64,000 bases of DNA from Anaerococcus sp. mt242 (GCF_016798225.1 NZ_JAEUYX010000007.1:1-64000), one strand, 5' to 3'; positions 27,564 through 37,249 are shown, counted from the stretch's first letter. Made by a program: numbers and translations. The notes: generated by a model from the letters alone, not told the origin.

Positions 27564-28105
27564 TGAGAGTAGTAGCAGGAAAATATAAGGGTTTTAATCT
27601 AACCGCACCCAAAAATAAAAATACTAGACCTACTGATAATAAAATCAAGGAAGCAATTTTTGATATGCTTTATCCAATGAAGACAAATGGTAATGCCCTA
27701 GATTTGTTTGCAGGAAGTGGGCAAATGGGTATAGAATTTTTATCAAGGGGTATGGATTTTATTTATTTTAATGAGATAGATAGGTCAAGTTTAAAAACTC
27801 TAAATGAAAATTTAGAAAAAATTAATAATCCAAATTATGAGCTTAGTAAATTAGATTATAAATTGGCCTTGGAAAATTATAAAAATAAAGGGATAAAGTT
27901 TGACTATATATTCCTAGATCCGCCCTATGATGAAGAATATATCACAGAATCTATCGAATTAATTTTAAATTATGAATTGTTAAATGACGATGGTATAGTA
28001 ATAACTGAATCAGATAGAAACATTGAGTTTTCTGATACATATGATTTATATCTCATTAAAGAGAAAACTTATGGAAGGAAAATAGTTAAAATTTATATAA
28101 AATGA
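27563..28105 (+). CDS. rsmD: 16S rRNA (guanine966-N2)-methyltransferase RsmD
   Basis: This 180-residue SAM-dependent methyltransferase has the N-terminal motif MRVVAGKYKG, LDLFAGSGQMGIEFLSRG (SAM-binding motif I, about 48) and the catalytic LDPPYDEEY (about 118). It modifies 16S rRNA during small-subunit assembly. It overlaps both neighbours (TAATG with recG, ATGA with coaD). The rsmD-coaD pairing is common in Firmicutes. Confidence 0.94.
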   Translation: MRVVAGKYKGFNLTAPKNKNTRPTDNKIKEAIFDMLYPMKTNGNALDLFAGSGQMGIEFLSRGMDFIYFNEIDRSSLKTLNENLEKINNPNYELSKLDYKLALENYKNKGIKFDYIFLDPPYDEEYITESIELILNYELLNDDGIVITESDRNIEFSDTYDLYLIKEKTYGRKIVKIYIK

Positions 28106-28584
28106 AAGTAATATATCCCGGAACCTTTGACCCACCAACATTTGGGCATCTTGACATTATAAAAAGACTTAGTCAAATGTTTGATGAAGTAGTAGTTGCA
28201 CTTTTGATAAATGGTAATAAAAATCCGATTTTTACCCTAGATGAAAGAATCGAAATGATAAAATCAGATATAGATGACCATAATCTTAAAAATGTAACTA
28301 TAAAAACATTTGATGGCCTGATGGTAAACTTTGCAAAAGAAGAAAATGCACACATAATTGCAAGGGGGCTGAGGGGCATGGCTGACTATGAATATGAAAG
28401 AAATCTTGCAAGGGTAAATGAAGCACTTTTTAAAGGACTTGAAACAGTTTATCTTTTAAGCAATCCTGATTATTCGCACATTAGCTCAAGCATGGTAAAA
28501 GAAGTTGCAAGCTTTGAAGGAGACATTTCCTCCTTTGTAAGCGCAGATGTTGAACGTAAAATGAAAGAAAAATTCAATTATTAA
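28102..28584 (+). CDS. coaD: Phosphopantetheine adenylyltransferase
   Basis: This 160-residue nucleotidyltransferase makes dephospho-CoA from 4'-phosphopantetheine and ATP. YPGTFDPPTFGHLDII (from residue 4) contains the TxGH ATP motif. RGLRGMADYEYE (about 90) and SHISSSMVKEV (about 129) complete the active site. The length is standard. It overlaps rsmD by 4 bases. Confidence 0.96.
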   Translation: MKVIYPGTFDPPTFGHLDIIKRLSQMFDEVVVALLINGNKNPIFTLDERIEMIKSDIDDHNLKNVTIKTFDGLMVNFAKEENAHIIARGLRGMADYEYERNLARVNEALFKGLETVYLLSNPDYSHISSSMVKEVASFEGDISSFVSADVERKMKEKFNY

Positions 28585-28594
28585 GGAGGAAAAC

Positions 28595-29080
28595 ATGGCA
28601 AGTACAATTACAGAATTAATAAATGAAATGGAAGATGTTATGGATGAAGCAAGTGCTGTTCCATTTTCTAGAAAAGTATCAGTGGATCCAGACGAAATTT
28701 ATGAAATATTAAATGAAATGAAAGATTCTCTACCTCAAGAAATTAAACAAGCTGAGTGGACTTATCAAGAAAAAGATAGAATTATTGGTGAAGCTAATGC
28801 TGAAGCTGATCGTAGACTAGCAGATGCTGATAAAGAAATTCAAAACTTCAAAGAACAAGCTAAAACTCAATACCAAAAAATGATTTCTGAACACGAAATC
28901 ACTCTACAAGCTAGAACAGAAGCGGACAGAATCTTACAAGAAGCAGCAACTGAAGCAAATAAAATTAGACAACAATCATATGAGTATATCGACAAATTAT
29001 TCTCATCTTCATCAGAAAACTTCAGTACTCTAGCTCAACAATTAGAAAAAAATAGAAGATCTATTCTAGAATCTAGATAA
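28595..29080 (+). CDS. Coiled-coil protein, DivIVA/ATPase-stalk-like
   Basis: This 161-residue protein is mostly predicted coiled coil (about 50-160), rich in Ala, Glu, Lys and Gln, with a short structured N-terminus. Similar genes follow coaD in many Clostridia and are annotated as ATPase-like or DivIVA-related; the true function is not known to me. AGGAGG lies 6 bases before ATG. It is the last gene before the bidirectional terminator. Confidence 0.75.
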   Translation: MASTITELINEMEDVMDEASAVPFSRKVSVDPDEIYEILNEMKDSLPQEIKQAEWTYQEKDRIIGEANAEADRRLADADKEIQNFKEQAKTQYQKMISEHEITLQARTEADRILQEAATEANKIRQQSYEYIDKLFSSSSENFSTLAQQLEKNRRSILESR

Positions 29081-29081
29081 T

Positions 29082-29126
29082 AAAATAAGGCGCCATTAGT
29101 TTTCCTAATAGCGTCTTATTTTTTTT
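29082..29126. terminator. Bidirectional terminator between the coiled-coil gene and tmcAL
   Basis: AAATAAG, CGC and TTAG pair with CTAA, GCG and CTTATTT, separated by small internal mismatches, around a TTTTC loop. An eight-T tail follows on the plus strand; the minus strand has a weaker T-rich tail. The tmcAL stop lies in the hairpin. Confidence 0.78.
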
Positions 29127-30262
29127 GTAAAATCCCTATTTATTTCTCGATTCGTAGAAAGATTATATAAATTTGAAGCTTTAATCATTTGTGATAATAT
29201 TTCTAAATCATCACCATCTAAATTATCCATATCTTTTTTTGTTAGTATTGATTTACTTTTTGCATTTCTAAAAATATATTCACTTTTTTTATTAAATGCC
29301 AACACTCTATAGAAATTTGGATCATAATCATTAAGTTTACTCGTATTATCTAAGATATAATTTAAAATTAACCTTTTAATCCTAGAAGAAGTGTATCTTT
29401 TAGTAGTGACTTCGTCTAAAAATTGCTCAAATAAATTGTTTTTACTAGCAATTTTTGAAAGATAATTATCAATTCCATTTTCATATCCCAAAATATTTAC
29501 CATTGGTTTTTTATCTATAAGCAGCAAAAATTTAAATAAATCATATTCATATTCCATATTAGGGATGCCATAGTCTATTTTATTTTTTTCTAAAAGCTTG
29601 TAAGAATAATCTGGGACGTGATCTTTGTAGTCAGCGAAAATATTATTCCTAATTGCAGTTGATGAAGAAATTTTTTCTTTTCTTAAGTCACTATCCCTAT
29701 TTAAAGATGATATTCTATTAATCGGTATAGCTTTAATTTTTGAATTAATTTTCCTGATAGCTCTTATATATTCTAGAGCTAGTATATTATTTGCAGTGAT
29801 AAAATTACTTTCTCCTAGTATTTTACAAGTAGCATCATAACGAGCCTTGGTGAAAGATGAATTAGAAAGATTTTCCTTAGTTAATCTTTCAAGCTCACTG
29901 GATTTGTCAATTAATAAATTTACTTTTTCTAAAAAATCATCAGAATTTATATTCTCAATACCAAAACATAAATAATCTATGCCGATTTTTTCCAAAATTT
30001 TGATAGATCCTAGGGCAAAGTATTCTGCAGATTGTAAGGTGATAAATGTTGGCATTTCAATTATCATATCAAATCCAGCTTTGATGGCACTATCTGATCT
30101 AGCGAATTTATCTATTATTGCTGGTTCTCCTCTTTGAACATAGTTTCCGCTCATAATGCTTATAGAGATATCTGCATTTGTTAATCTTTTTGCTTCATCC
30201 AATAAGTATTTATGGCCATTATGAAAGGGGTTAAATTCCGAAATTATTGCTAAAGTTTTCAT
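29105..30262 (-). CDS. tmcAL: tRNA(Met) cytidine acetate ligase TmcAL
   Basis: This 385-residue HIGH-type nucleotidyltransferase forms ac4C at tRNA(Met) position 34 from acetate and ATP. IISEFNPFHNGHKYLL (from residue 5) has the HxGH motif. IMSGNYVQRGEPAIIDKFARS (from about 37) and ISSSTAIRNNI follow. ATG 30262 gives the standard family N-terminus; an upstream in-frame TTG at 30280 would add six unusual residues. It lies between the bidirectional terminator and the divergent efp promoter. Confidence 0.92.
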   Translation of the reverse strand: MKTLAIISEFNPFHNGHKYLLDEAKRLTNADISISIMSGNYVQRGEPAIIDKFARSDSAIKAGFDMIIEMPTFITLQSAEYFALGSIKILEKIGIDYLCFGIENINSDDFLEKVNLLIDKSSELERLTKENLSNSSFTKARYDATCKILGESNFITANNILALEYIRAIRKINSKIKAIPINRISSLNRDSDLRKEKISSSTAIRNNIFADYKDHVPDYSYKLLEKNKIDYGIPNMEYEYDLFKFLLLIDKKPMVNILGYENGIDNYLSKIASKNNLFEQFLDEVTTKRYTSSRIKRLILNYILDNTSKLNDYDPNFYRVLAFNKKSEYIFRNAKSKSILTKKDMDNLDGDDLEILSQMIKASNLYNLSTNREINRDFTKKIRRY

Positions 30263-30363
30263 AAAATCTTTATACCCCAATTGTATTTTATTTCATGAAT
30301 AAGAATAATTTTAGATATATTTGAAATATAATTTTAATAAAATTTCCAAAAAAATACAGAATA

Positions 30364-30372
30364 TGGTATAAT
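30364..30372 (+). promoter_or_regulatory. Extended -10 promoter of the efp operon
   Basis: TGGTATAAT (TG at 30364-30365, TATAAT at 30367-30372), 30 bases before ATG 30403. The -35 region is poor, as is common for extended -10 promoters. Confidence 0.6.
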
Positions 30373-30402
30373 AATGTAAACTAAATTTACATAGGAGGAA
30401 TT

Positions 30403-30960
30403 ATGATTTCTGCAAATGATTTAAGAAAAGGTGTTACTTTTGTATATGACAATGATGTTTACCAAGTAGTTGATTTTCAACACGTTAAACCAGGTAAGGG
30501 TGCTGCTTTTGTGCGTGCTAAAATTAGATCAGTTATGGGTGGAGGAACAAAAGATGTAACTTTTAACCCAAATGAAAAATTTGAAAACGCTGTTATCTCT
30601 ACTACAGAAATGCAATATTTATACAATGACGGTACTCTATACTACTTTATGGATCCTGAAACTTTTGAACAAATTGGTATAGAATACGAGGCTGTAGAAG
30701 AAGCTATACAATATGTAAAAGAAAACGACTCAGTTCAAATCAAATTCTATGATGGCAATCCATTTAGTGTTGAAGCACCAAATTTTGTAGAACTAAAAGT
30801 TACAGAAACAGAACCTGCTATCAAAGGTGATACAGCAACAAACGTTACAAAACCAGCTACAGTTGAAACAGGTGCAGTAATAAACGTTCCAGTGTTCGTA
30901 AATGAAGGAGACACAATCAAAATTGATACAAGAACTGGAGATTACCTATCCAGAGTTTAA
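30403..30960 (+). CDS. efp: Elongation factor P
   Basis: This 185-residue three-domain protein relieves ribosome stalling at proline runs. The modification loop [15 protein letters not shown] includes the conserved lysine near 32. The C-terminal domain ends with the [11 protein letters not shown] signature. AGGAGG precedes ATG. It heads the efp-Asp23-nusB-xseA-xseB-ispA-argR-recN operon, the usual Firmicutes order. Confidence 0.97.
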   Translation: MISANDLRKGVTFVYDNDVYQVVDFQHVKPGKGAAFVRAKIRSVMGGGTKDVTFNPNEKFENAVISTTEMQYLYNDGTLYYFMDPETFEQIGIEYEAVEEAIQYVKENDSVQIKFYDGNPFSVEAPNFVELKVTETEPAIKGDTATNVTKPATVETGAVINVPVFVNEGDTIKIDTRTGDYLSRV

Positions 30961-30969
30961 GGAGAAATG

Positions 30970-31296
30970 ATGGCTAATAATTTTAGAAATGGGCAAGTAA
31001 AGATTGCAAATGAAATCTTAGATCAACTTGCTATCAGAGCAAGTGAAGAGATAAATGGAGTTTGTGGACAAGAAGAGAATGATAGCAAACTAAATATTTC
31101 GCAACATGGCCCAAAAAGTACAGTTACACATTCAAATGGTAAACTTTTAATAGATCTTAGTGTAAATCTTGATAAAAATGTAAATGTAAGAAAAACAGTA
31201 AAAAATATTCAAGAAAATGTAGTAAGAGTTATTGAATCTATGACAGGCCTTAGTGTATCACGTGTAAATGTATCTGTGGACAAATTAGTAATCTAA
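30970..31296 (+). CDS. Asp23/Gls24 family protein (YqhY-like)
   Basis: This 108-residue DUF322 protein lies between efp and nusB, the position of B. subtilis yqhY. QVKIANEILDQLAIRASEEI and VRVIESMTGLSVSRVNVSV match the family. GGAG (30961-30964) lies 5 bases before ATG 30970, favoured over the ATG at 30967. YqhY has been linked to acetyl-CoA carboxylase control in B. subtilis. Confidence 0.88.
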   Translation: MANNFRNGQVKIANEILDQLAIRASEEINGVCGQEENDSKLNISQHGPKSTVTHSNGKLLIDLSVNLDKNVNVRKTVKNIQENVVRVIESMTGLSVSRVNVSVDKLVI

Positions 31297-31670
31297 TGAA
31301 GCGTAGTAAGCAAAGAGAGTGGGTTTTTAAACTCATCTATGAGGACAGTATAAATAAAATATCAGATGTTGAAAAAACATTGGAAAATCACAACATAGCT
31401 GATGAAGATTTTATAAGGGAATCTATAATTTCTTACAATAACAATTATGAAAATATAGAAAAAACTTTAGAAGAATCTTTAAAAAAGAGATATAGTCGTT
31501 TATCAAAAGTTGAGAAAGCAATATTATTTTTAAGCCTAAATGAAATGACCTACATGGATATCCCAGTTTCTGTATCTATAAATGAAGCTGTGGAGCTTGC
31601 AAAAACTTATGCTGATGACAATGATTACCAAATGATAAATTCAGTTTTAGGGAAAATTGTAAGAAAATAA
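31296..31670 (+). CDS. nusB: Transcription antitermination protein NusB
   Basis: This 124-residue all-helical protein binds boxA RNA and S10 in rRNA antitermination. The N-terminal MKRSKQREWVFKLIYE and the C-terminal VSINEAVELAKTYADDNDYQMINSVLGKIVR pattern match NusB. It is slightly short. It overlaps the Asp23 gene by one base (TAATG). Confidence 0.9.
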   Translation: MKRSKQREWVFKLIYEDSINKISDVEKTLENHNIADEDFIRESIISYNNNYENIEKTLEESLKKRYSRLSKVEKAILFLSLNEMTYMDIPVSVSINEAVELAKTYADDNDYQMINSVLGKIVRK

Positions 31671-31671
31671 T

Positions 31672-32859
31672 ATGTTAAAGGCTCTTTCTGTAAAACAATT
31701 TAACGAATATTTTAAAACTAGCATAAAACATGATCCCATCCTAACAAGAGTTTATATAAATGGTAGCCTTGCCAATATTAGGTTTAATGGCGCCCATTTA
31801 TATTTTTCTCTTAAAGAAGGAAACGATATTATAGACTGCGTGATTTATTATTACGATGATAAGGATATTGATTTTGACTTTAAGGAGGGGATGGATGTTT
31901 TAGTTCGAGGTAATTTTTCCTATAACAACTATTCATCTAGAGTAGTCATAATTACAAATGAAATAAAGGAAAATGGAGTATCAGAAGAATATTTAAAGTT
32001 TATCAAAATGAAAGAAGACTTTAAAAATCGAGGATACTTTGATTTAGAAAATAAAAAACAAATTCCAAAACTACCCAAAAATGTAGGTCTTATAACTTCG
32101 AAAGATGGAGCAGCCATAGTAGACTTTGTTTCAGTAATCAATCAAAAACCGAATGATATCAATATAAAATTATTTCCAGTAAAAGTTCAGGGAAATGATG
32201 CAGTTGATTTGATTTTAAAAGGTCTAAATGATTTGGAAAAAATGAATTTAGATGTAATTGTAATTACACGTGGTGGGGGATCGAGCGAAGACTTGTCAGT
32301 TTTTAATGATAAGGAAATAATTGAACAAGTATTTAGGTCAAATACACCTATTATCTCAGCAATAGGACATAAAATTGATACAACCTTATTAGATTTGGTA
32401 GCTGACTTATCATTACAAACTCCAACCGAAGCAGGATCTTATATTATTGCAAATTATACAAATTTAGAAAGTGAAATGAAGAAAAATTTATCTTTGATGA
32501 AAGATATTATTTTAGGTCAACTAAGGCTAAATGAATACAAACTTGCAATATTAAAACAAAAATTAAAAGCAGAAAATCCCAAAAACAGTGTTGAGCAAAA
32601 AAATAAAGATGTTAAAAGTTTAAAAATTGCTATGGACAAGGCAATAAAAAATAATATTGCCCATAATATAAGCAAACTCAATTTATTAGAAGCAAGACTG
32701 AAATCTGCAAAAACATTAATTGAATCTAGGAAAGAAAATATAGTGATCAAAAATGCTCACAATGCTGAAATATTTTCAAAATATTCTATAAATATAGGGG
32801 ATGAGATTGAAATCAACTTTAGTGATGGAAGGATAAAAGCAGTAGTTACTGATGGATAA
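31672..32859 (+). CDS. xseA: Exodeoxyribonuclease VII large subunit
   Basis: This 395-residue protein has an N-terminal OB domain (about 18-100) and a catalytic domain (about 120-260) with GLITSKDGAAIVDF, VITRGGGSSEDLSVFND and AIGHKIDTTLLDLVADLSLQTPTEA. A coiled-coil region and a short beta C-terminus follow. With XseB it degrades single-stranded DNA from either end. It overlaps xseB by 8 bases. Confidence 0.95.
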   Translation: MLKALSVKQFNEYFKTSIKHDPILTRVYINGSLANIRFNGAHLYFSLKEGNDIIDCVIYYYDDKDIDFDFKEGMDVLVRGNFSYNNYSSRVVIITNEIKENGVSEEYLKFIKMKEDFKNRGYFDLENKKQIPKLPKNVGLITSKDGAAIVDFVSVINQKPNDINIKLFPVKVQGNDAVDLILKGLNDLEKMNLDVIVITRGGGSSEDLSVFNDKEIIEQVFRSNTPIISAIGHKIDTTLLDLVADLSLQTPTEAGSYIIANYTNLESEMKKNLSLMKDIILGQLRLNEYKLAILKQKLKAENPKNSVEQKNKDVKSLKIAMDKAIKNNIAHNISKLNLLEARLKSAKTLIESRKENIVIKNAHNAEIFSKYSINIGDEIEINFSDGRIKAVVTDG

Positions 32860-33037
32860 ATCATTTGAAGAAAATTTAAAAAAAATTGAAGAACTCTTAG
32901 AAAAATTAGAAGAAAACAAAGAAAACTTGGATGAGAGTATAAAGATATATGAACAAGCAAATGGTCTTTATGATGAGCTTAAATCTCAGCTTTCAGAATA
33001 CCAAGCAAAAATTGAAGTAATAGGCAAGCATGAATAA
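32852..33037 (+). CDS. xseB: Exodeoxyribonuclease VII small subunit
   Basis: This 61-residue helical protein has SFEENLKKIEELLEKLE and ENLDESIKIYEQANGL, the XseB pattern. It binds XseA to regulate nuclease activity. It overlaps xseA by 8 bases and ispA by 8. Confidence 0.93.
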   Translation: MDKSFEENLKKIEELLEKLEENKENLDESIKIYEQANGLYDELKSQLSEYQAKIEVIGKHE

Positions 33038-33857
33038 GGAAATATTTCAAAAATCATTAAATGATAATAGAAATTTAATAGATAAGAAAGCAATTTCATA
33101 TTTTACTGATAAATATAAGCTAGTAGAGCCCTTAGTTTATGCTATGGATTCTGGAAAAAGAATCAGAGCTAATCTTTATCTTGAAACTTTAAAAATGTTT
33201 AATAAAGTGATTACGGATCTAGACTTAAATTTTGCTTTAGCCTTGGAAATGGTTCATGCATATTCATTAGTTCATGATGATTTACCAGCTATGGATGATG
33301 ATGATATGAGACGCGGAAAAGCATCTTTACATATTAAATTTGGTGAAGATATTGCAATATTAACTGGGGATGCTCTTTTAAATGAGGCAAGTTCATTAAT
33401 ATTTGATTTAGCCAGTGAGAATTTAGACTATTCAAAGGCTGGAAGATATCTTTTTGAACACACAGGTTATAAGGGTATGGTCGAGGGCCAAGTATTAGAC
33501 CTAAGATGTCCTAATGATTATAATAAAGATTATTTATTAAATGTCTATGATAAAAAAACTTCTGATTTATTTAAAGCTTCTATTGTTTCTGCTGCTATTG
33601 TTAGTAATTGTTCAGATCAAAAAGTGAAAAAATTAGAAGAATTTGCCTATAATTTAGGTTTGGCCTACCAAATCCAAGACGATTTATTAGAAGATAGCTA
33701 TACAGATGAACTTAATATTTTAAATGTTTTAGATAAGTCCGCTGCTATAAAATTGTTAGATGATATAAATAAAAAAGCAAAATCATCGATATTAGAATTT
33801 GAAAATAACGATTTTTTATTATTTCTGATAGACTATCTATCAGTGCGCGAGAAATAA
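33030..33857 (+). CDS. ispA: Polyprenyl (geranyl/farnesyl) diphosphate synthase
   Basis: This 275-residue all-helical enzyme condenses isopentenyl and allylic diphosphates. The first Asp-rich motif HDDLPAMDDDDMRRG is near 85. GDALLNEA, FEHTGYKGMVEGQVLDL and the second motif YQIQDDLLED (about 215) follow; there the last Asp of DDxxD is Glu. The C-terminus after this motif is shorter than usual. It lies in the nusB-xse-isp-argR-recN series. folD, dxs and tlyA, which flank it in Bacillus, are absent here. Confidence 0.93.
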   Translation: MNKEIFQKSLNDNRNLIDKKAISYFTDKYKLVEPLVYAMDSGKRIRANLYLETLKMFNKVITDLDLNFALALEMVHAYSLVHDDLPAMDDDDMRRGKASLHIKFGEDIAILTGDALLNEASSLIFDLASENLDYSKAGRYLFEHTGYKGMVEGQVLDLRCPNDYNKDYLLNVYDKKTSDLFKASIVSAAIVSNCSDQKVKKLEEFAYNLGLAYQIQDDLLEDSYTDELNILNVLDKSAAIKLLDDINKKAKSSILEFENNDFLLFLIDYLSVREK

Positions 33858-33866
33858 GGAAATAAT

Positions 33867-34319
33867 ATGAAAAAATATACTAGACAAAGACTAATACTTG
33901 ATATTATTCAGAATAATGAAGTAAAAACTCAAAGCCAGCTTTCTCAAATGCTTAGGGATCATGGAGTTGATGCGACACAAGCTACAATTTCTAGAGATAT
34001 CAAGGAACTTCGCATTTCAAAAGTACAAACAGATGATTATGAATATAAATATACTGTTGTAGATACAGTATATGATACTTTAAATGAGCGTATGGAAAAG
34101 ATTTTTAAAGAGTCTGTACTTTCTGTTGAAAAAAGTGGACAATTTTGTGTGATAAAAACTATTTCATACTGTGCGACTGTTTGTGGCCAATATATTACAA
34201 ATGCAAAACTTGAAAATATTCAAGGTATAGTAACAGGAATAGATACTATGTTTATTACACCACGAGATTTTGATGCCCTAGATGATTTGATAGAAGAATT
34301 AAGGGATATGGTTAGATAA
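33867..34319 (+). CDS. argR: Arginine repressor ArgR (AhrC) with altered effector site
   Basis: This 150-residue repressor has an N-terminal winged helix (TQSQLSQMLRDHG, ATQATISRDIKELRI) and a C-terminal hexamerisation domain. The segment that binds arginine, GTxxGDDT in B. subtilis/E. coli, reads GIVTGIDT here, so one of the two conserved Asp residues is Ile. Effector binding may differ. It overlaps recN by one base, the usual argR-recN order. Confidence 0.92.
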   Translation: MKKYTRQRLILDIIQNNEVKTQSQLSQMLRDHGVDATQATISRDIKELRISKVQTDDYEYKYTVVDTVYDTLNERMEKIFKESVLSVEKSGQFCVIKTISYCATVCGQYITNAKLENIQGIVTGIDTMFITPRDFDALDDLIEELRDMVR

Positions 34320-36019
34320 TGCTTTCTGAGCTGTTTATAGATAATTTTGTAATTATTAAAAGAAATCATATATTTTTTGAAGATGGATTTAATGTACTAA
34401 CTGGAGAAACTGGATCTGGTAAGTCTTTAATTCTAGAGTCTATAAATTTGCTTTTAGGAAAAAGAGCTGACAAAGATATAGTGGGCCGTTTTGCAGATAA
34501 AACTGTAATCGAAGGAGTTTTTGAGCTTGATAAAAAGGCTAAAGATATACTTATAAATAATGGTGTTATATTTGATGAAGATGATAATAAACTAATAGTA
34601 AATAGAACTATTTCTCAAAAATCATCCACTTTGCGTATTAACGGGAGAGTGGCAAATCTTACTATACTTAGAGAGATATCACCAATTTTAATTGATATCT
34701 ATAATCAAGGCGATTCTAATGCTTTTATGAACAAGGCAAACTATATTTATCTTATCGATAATTATTCTAACGATCAAGAAACTATCGATCTTAGAAAAAT
34801 GATTAAGGCCTTAGTTAATCAAAAAAATGAATATTTAGTAAAATATAACAATCTAAATCTGTCAGATGAAGAAATAACTAGAGAACGAGACTTGATAAAA
34901 TACCAAATCGAGGAAATTGATAAAATTGATTTGTTTTCTATAAATGAAGAAGAAATTGATGAAGAATACAAGAAGCTAAATAATATCAATGCTTTGCGAG
35001 AGTCTATAGAGCTTACGAAGGGTGTGTTGGATAATAGCGATTATGATGTAAATTCAATCTCTTCAATGCTTGGAACAATACTAAGTGAAATTAATTCTTT
35101 TTCTGATATCGATAGTAAGGTAAGTGAGTTTTATGATAGAATTTCTGCACTAAATGATGAAGTCAATGATATTTATTCAGAGATGGATATTTATCAAGAA
35201 ACTTTAACTGGAGATCCAGAAAGAGCTGCAGAATTAGAAGATCTTATAGAACACATTTATAATCTAAAGAGAAAATATGGGGCGAATATCGATGATATCA
35301 TATCCTATTATGATGAAATCTCAGCTAGAATTAAGGAACTGGATGAGATTGAAGATTTAAGAGATAATCTAGATGATATCTTATCAGATATTGACCAAAA
35401 GCTAGATAAAAATGCAAACAAACTCCATGAGATAAGAGTTAAAAAAAGTAAAATTCTTGAAGAAAATATAAATAAATCCATTGCTGATTTAAATATCAAA
35501 AATGGTTTGTTTAAGATAGAATTTAGTAAAAAAGAAAATATTGATACTACAGGAGCTGATGAAGTAGATTTTCTGATAAGAACAAATAAGGGAGAAAATC
35601 TAAAATCTCTTACTAAAACAGCATCAGGCGGTGAAATATCCAGGATTATGTTAGCCTTTAAAGAAATATTTGCTGATTTTGATGATGTAGATACAATGAT
35701 TTTTGATGAAATTGATACAGGAATATCAGGAAGAACTGCCCAAATTGTAGGTGAAAAAATACTCGATTTATCAAACAAAAGGCAAGTAATAGCTATAAGC
35801 CATTTGCCACAAATTGCATCTCTTGCAAGCAATCATATACTGATTAGTAAAGAAGATGTGGGAGATTTTACTATATCATCTACACAAAAAATTGAAGGTA
35901 AAAAGCGTATATTGGAAATAGCTAGACTTATAGGCGGAGTAAATATAACAGATATAACCATAAATTCAGCAAGTGAAATGCTTGAAATGGCGGAGGAATT
36001 AAGAAATGAGCGAAAATAA
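34319..36019 (+). CDS. recN: DNA repair protein RecN
   Basis: This 566-residue SMC-like ATPase acts in double-strand-break repair. The N-terminal Walker A is GETGSGKSLILES (about 29). Long coiled coils (about 150-380) with a central hinge follow. The C-terminal ABC signature is TASGGEISRIMLAFK (about 440), with Walker B MIFDEIDTGISGRTA (about 461). It overlaps the Nudix gene by 14 bases. Confidence 0.97.
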   Translation: MLSELFIDNFVIIKRNHIFFEDGFNVLTGETGSGKSLILESINLLLGKRADKDIVGRFADKTVIEGVFELDKKAKDILINNGVIFDEDDNKLIVNRTISQKSSTLRINGRVANLTILREISPILIDIYNQGDSNAFMNKANYIYLIDNYSNDQETIDLRKMIKALVNQKNEYLVKYNNLNLSDEEITRERDLIKYQIEEIDKIDLFSINEEEIDEEYKKLNNINALRESIELTKGVLDNSDYDVNSISSMLGTILSEINSFSDIDSKVSEFYDRISALNDEVNDIYSEMDIYQETLTGDPERAAELEDLIEHIYNLKRKYGANIDDIISYYDEISARIKELDEIEDLRDNLDDILSDIDQKLDKNANKLHEIRVKKSKILEENINKSIADLNIKNGLFKIEFSKKENIDTTGADEVDFLIRTNKGENLKSLTKTASGGEISRIMLAFKEIFADFDDVDTMIFDEIDTGISGRTAQIVGEKILDLSNKRQVIAISHLPQIASLASNHILISKEDVGDFTISSTQKIEGKKRILEIARLIGGVNITDITINSASEMLEMAEELRNERK

Positions 36020-36551
36020 ATTTTACGAAACATCGATAAAATCAGATACTATTTATGATGGCAAAATTTTAAAACTCAGAGTTGAAACGGTAGAATTACA
36101 AAATAAAAAATATTCAAAAAGAGAAATTGTAGACCACCAAAAAGGAGTAGGCATTATAGCTTATGACGGCGATGATAAATTATGGATGGTTAGCCAATAT
36201 AGGATTGTAGTTGATAAAGTAATGCTAGAAATTCCAGCAGGTCTAGTTGACCCAAATGAAGCTCCAATTGAATCTGCAAAAAGAGAACTACAAGAAGAAG
36301 TGGGATTTTTCCCAGAACAAATAGATTTCTTATTTACTATGCATGCATCTCCAGGATTTACAAATGATAAATTATTATTTTTTGTAGCAAAAAACTTAAA
36401 AGAATCAAAACTTGAATTAGATGAGGATGAGAACCTAGAAGCAAAATCTTATCCTATAGATGAGCTCTACAATATGGTAGAAAATGGCGAAATCACAGAT
36501 GCAAAAACAATAATTGCTATTCAATATGCAATAATGAATAAAAATAATTAA
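36006..36551 (+). CDS. ADP-ribose pyrophosphatase (Nudix hydrolase)
   Basis: This 181-residue NudF-type enzyme hydrolyses ADP-ribose to AMP and ribose 5-phosphate. The Nudix box is GLVDPNEAPIESAKRELQEE (from about 79), with the expected Glu residues, and MHASPGFTNDKL (about 117) is typical of ADP-ribose enzymes. It lies in the scpA-scpB operon region, overlapping recN by 14 bases and abutting scpA (TAATG). Confidence 0.93.
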   Translation: MSENKFYETSIKSDTIYDGKILKLRVETVELQNKKYSKREIVDHQKGVGIIAYDGDDKLWMVSQYRIVVDKVMLEIPAGLVDPNEAPIESAKRELQEEVGFFPEQIDFLFTMHASPGFTNDKLLFFVAKNLKESKLELDEDENLEAKSYPIDELYNMVENGEITDAKTIIAIQYAIMNKNN

Positions 36552-37243
36552 TGGAATTTACTATTGAACTAGAGGGCTTTACAGGCCCTTTTGATTTGTT
36601 ATTAAAACTAATTGAAAAACAAAAAATTGATATTTACGATATTAATCTAGAAGATGTAACTAATGATTATCTATCGGAGATCGAAAAGCTGGACCCTGCT
36701 ATAGAAGACTTAAGTAGTTTTATATACATAGCTTCAGTACTTTTAAATATAAAATCAAATAAACTATTACCTAGAGAAAAGGAAGAAAATCTAGAAGAAG
36801 ATTTTATTGCGTATCTAATTGAGTACAAAAAAATAAAATCGGTTCAGGATGATTTAAAACTCTTAGAAGCAGAAGCTAGAAAAATTCATAGCAAATATGG
36901 GGAAGACTTGGCAAAATTTGAAGCAGAAGAAGAGATAATTACTAAAGATGTAAAAATTTTAGCCAATCAATTTCAAAAGCTTTTAAAAAGAATAGAAAAG
37001 GAAGAAAAACCTCAAAACATCATTTCTCAAATCAAGATACCAGATGTAAATGATTATTTATCAAGCTATAGAAAGGCTTTAGATATAAGAAATGATTTGA
37101 AACTTGATCTAATAATAAATGAAATCCATACAAAGGCAGAATGTATAGCAAGTTTCTTGGCACTTTTAGAACTTTGCAAGCTAAGAGAAATATATTTAGA
37201 ACAAAATCAAGGAAATAAATTTCATATTAAAAAGAGAATGTAG
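36551..37243 (+). CDS. scpA: Segregation and condensation protein A
   Basis: This 230-residue kleisin bridges SMC heads in chromosome condensation. The N-terminal FEGPFDLL-like ELEGFTGPFDLLLKLIEKQKI is partly listed here only by its key GPFDLLLKLIE. SVLLNIKSNKLLP and the C-terminal FLALLELCKLREIYLEQ (about 198) follow. It is paired with scpB 6 bases downstream. Confidence 0.95.
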   Translation: MEFTIELEGFTGPFDLLLKLIEKQKIDIYDINLEDVTNDYLSEIEKLDPAIEDLSSFIYIASVLLNIKSNKLLPREKEENLEEDFIAYLIEYKKIKSVQDDLKLLEAEARKIHSKYGEDLAKFEAEEEIITKDVKILANQFQKLLKRIEKEEKPQNIISQIKIPDVNDYLSSYRKALDIRNDLKLDLIINEIHTKAECIASFLALLELCKLREIYLEQNQGNKFHIKKRM

Positions 37244-37249
37244 GAAAAA

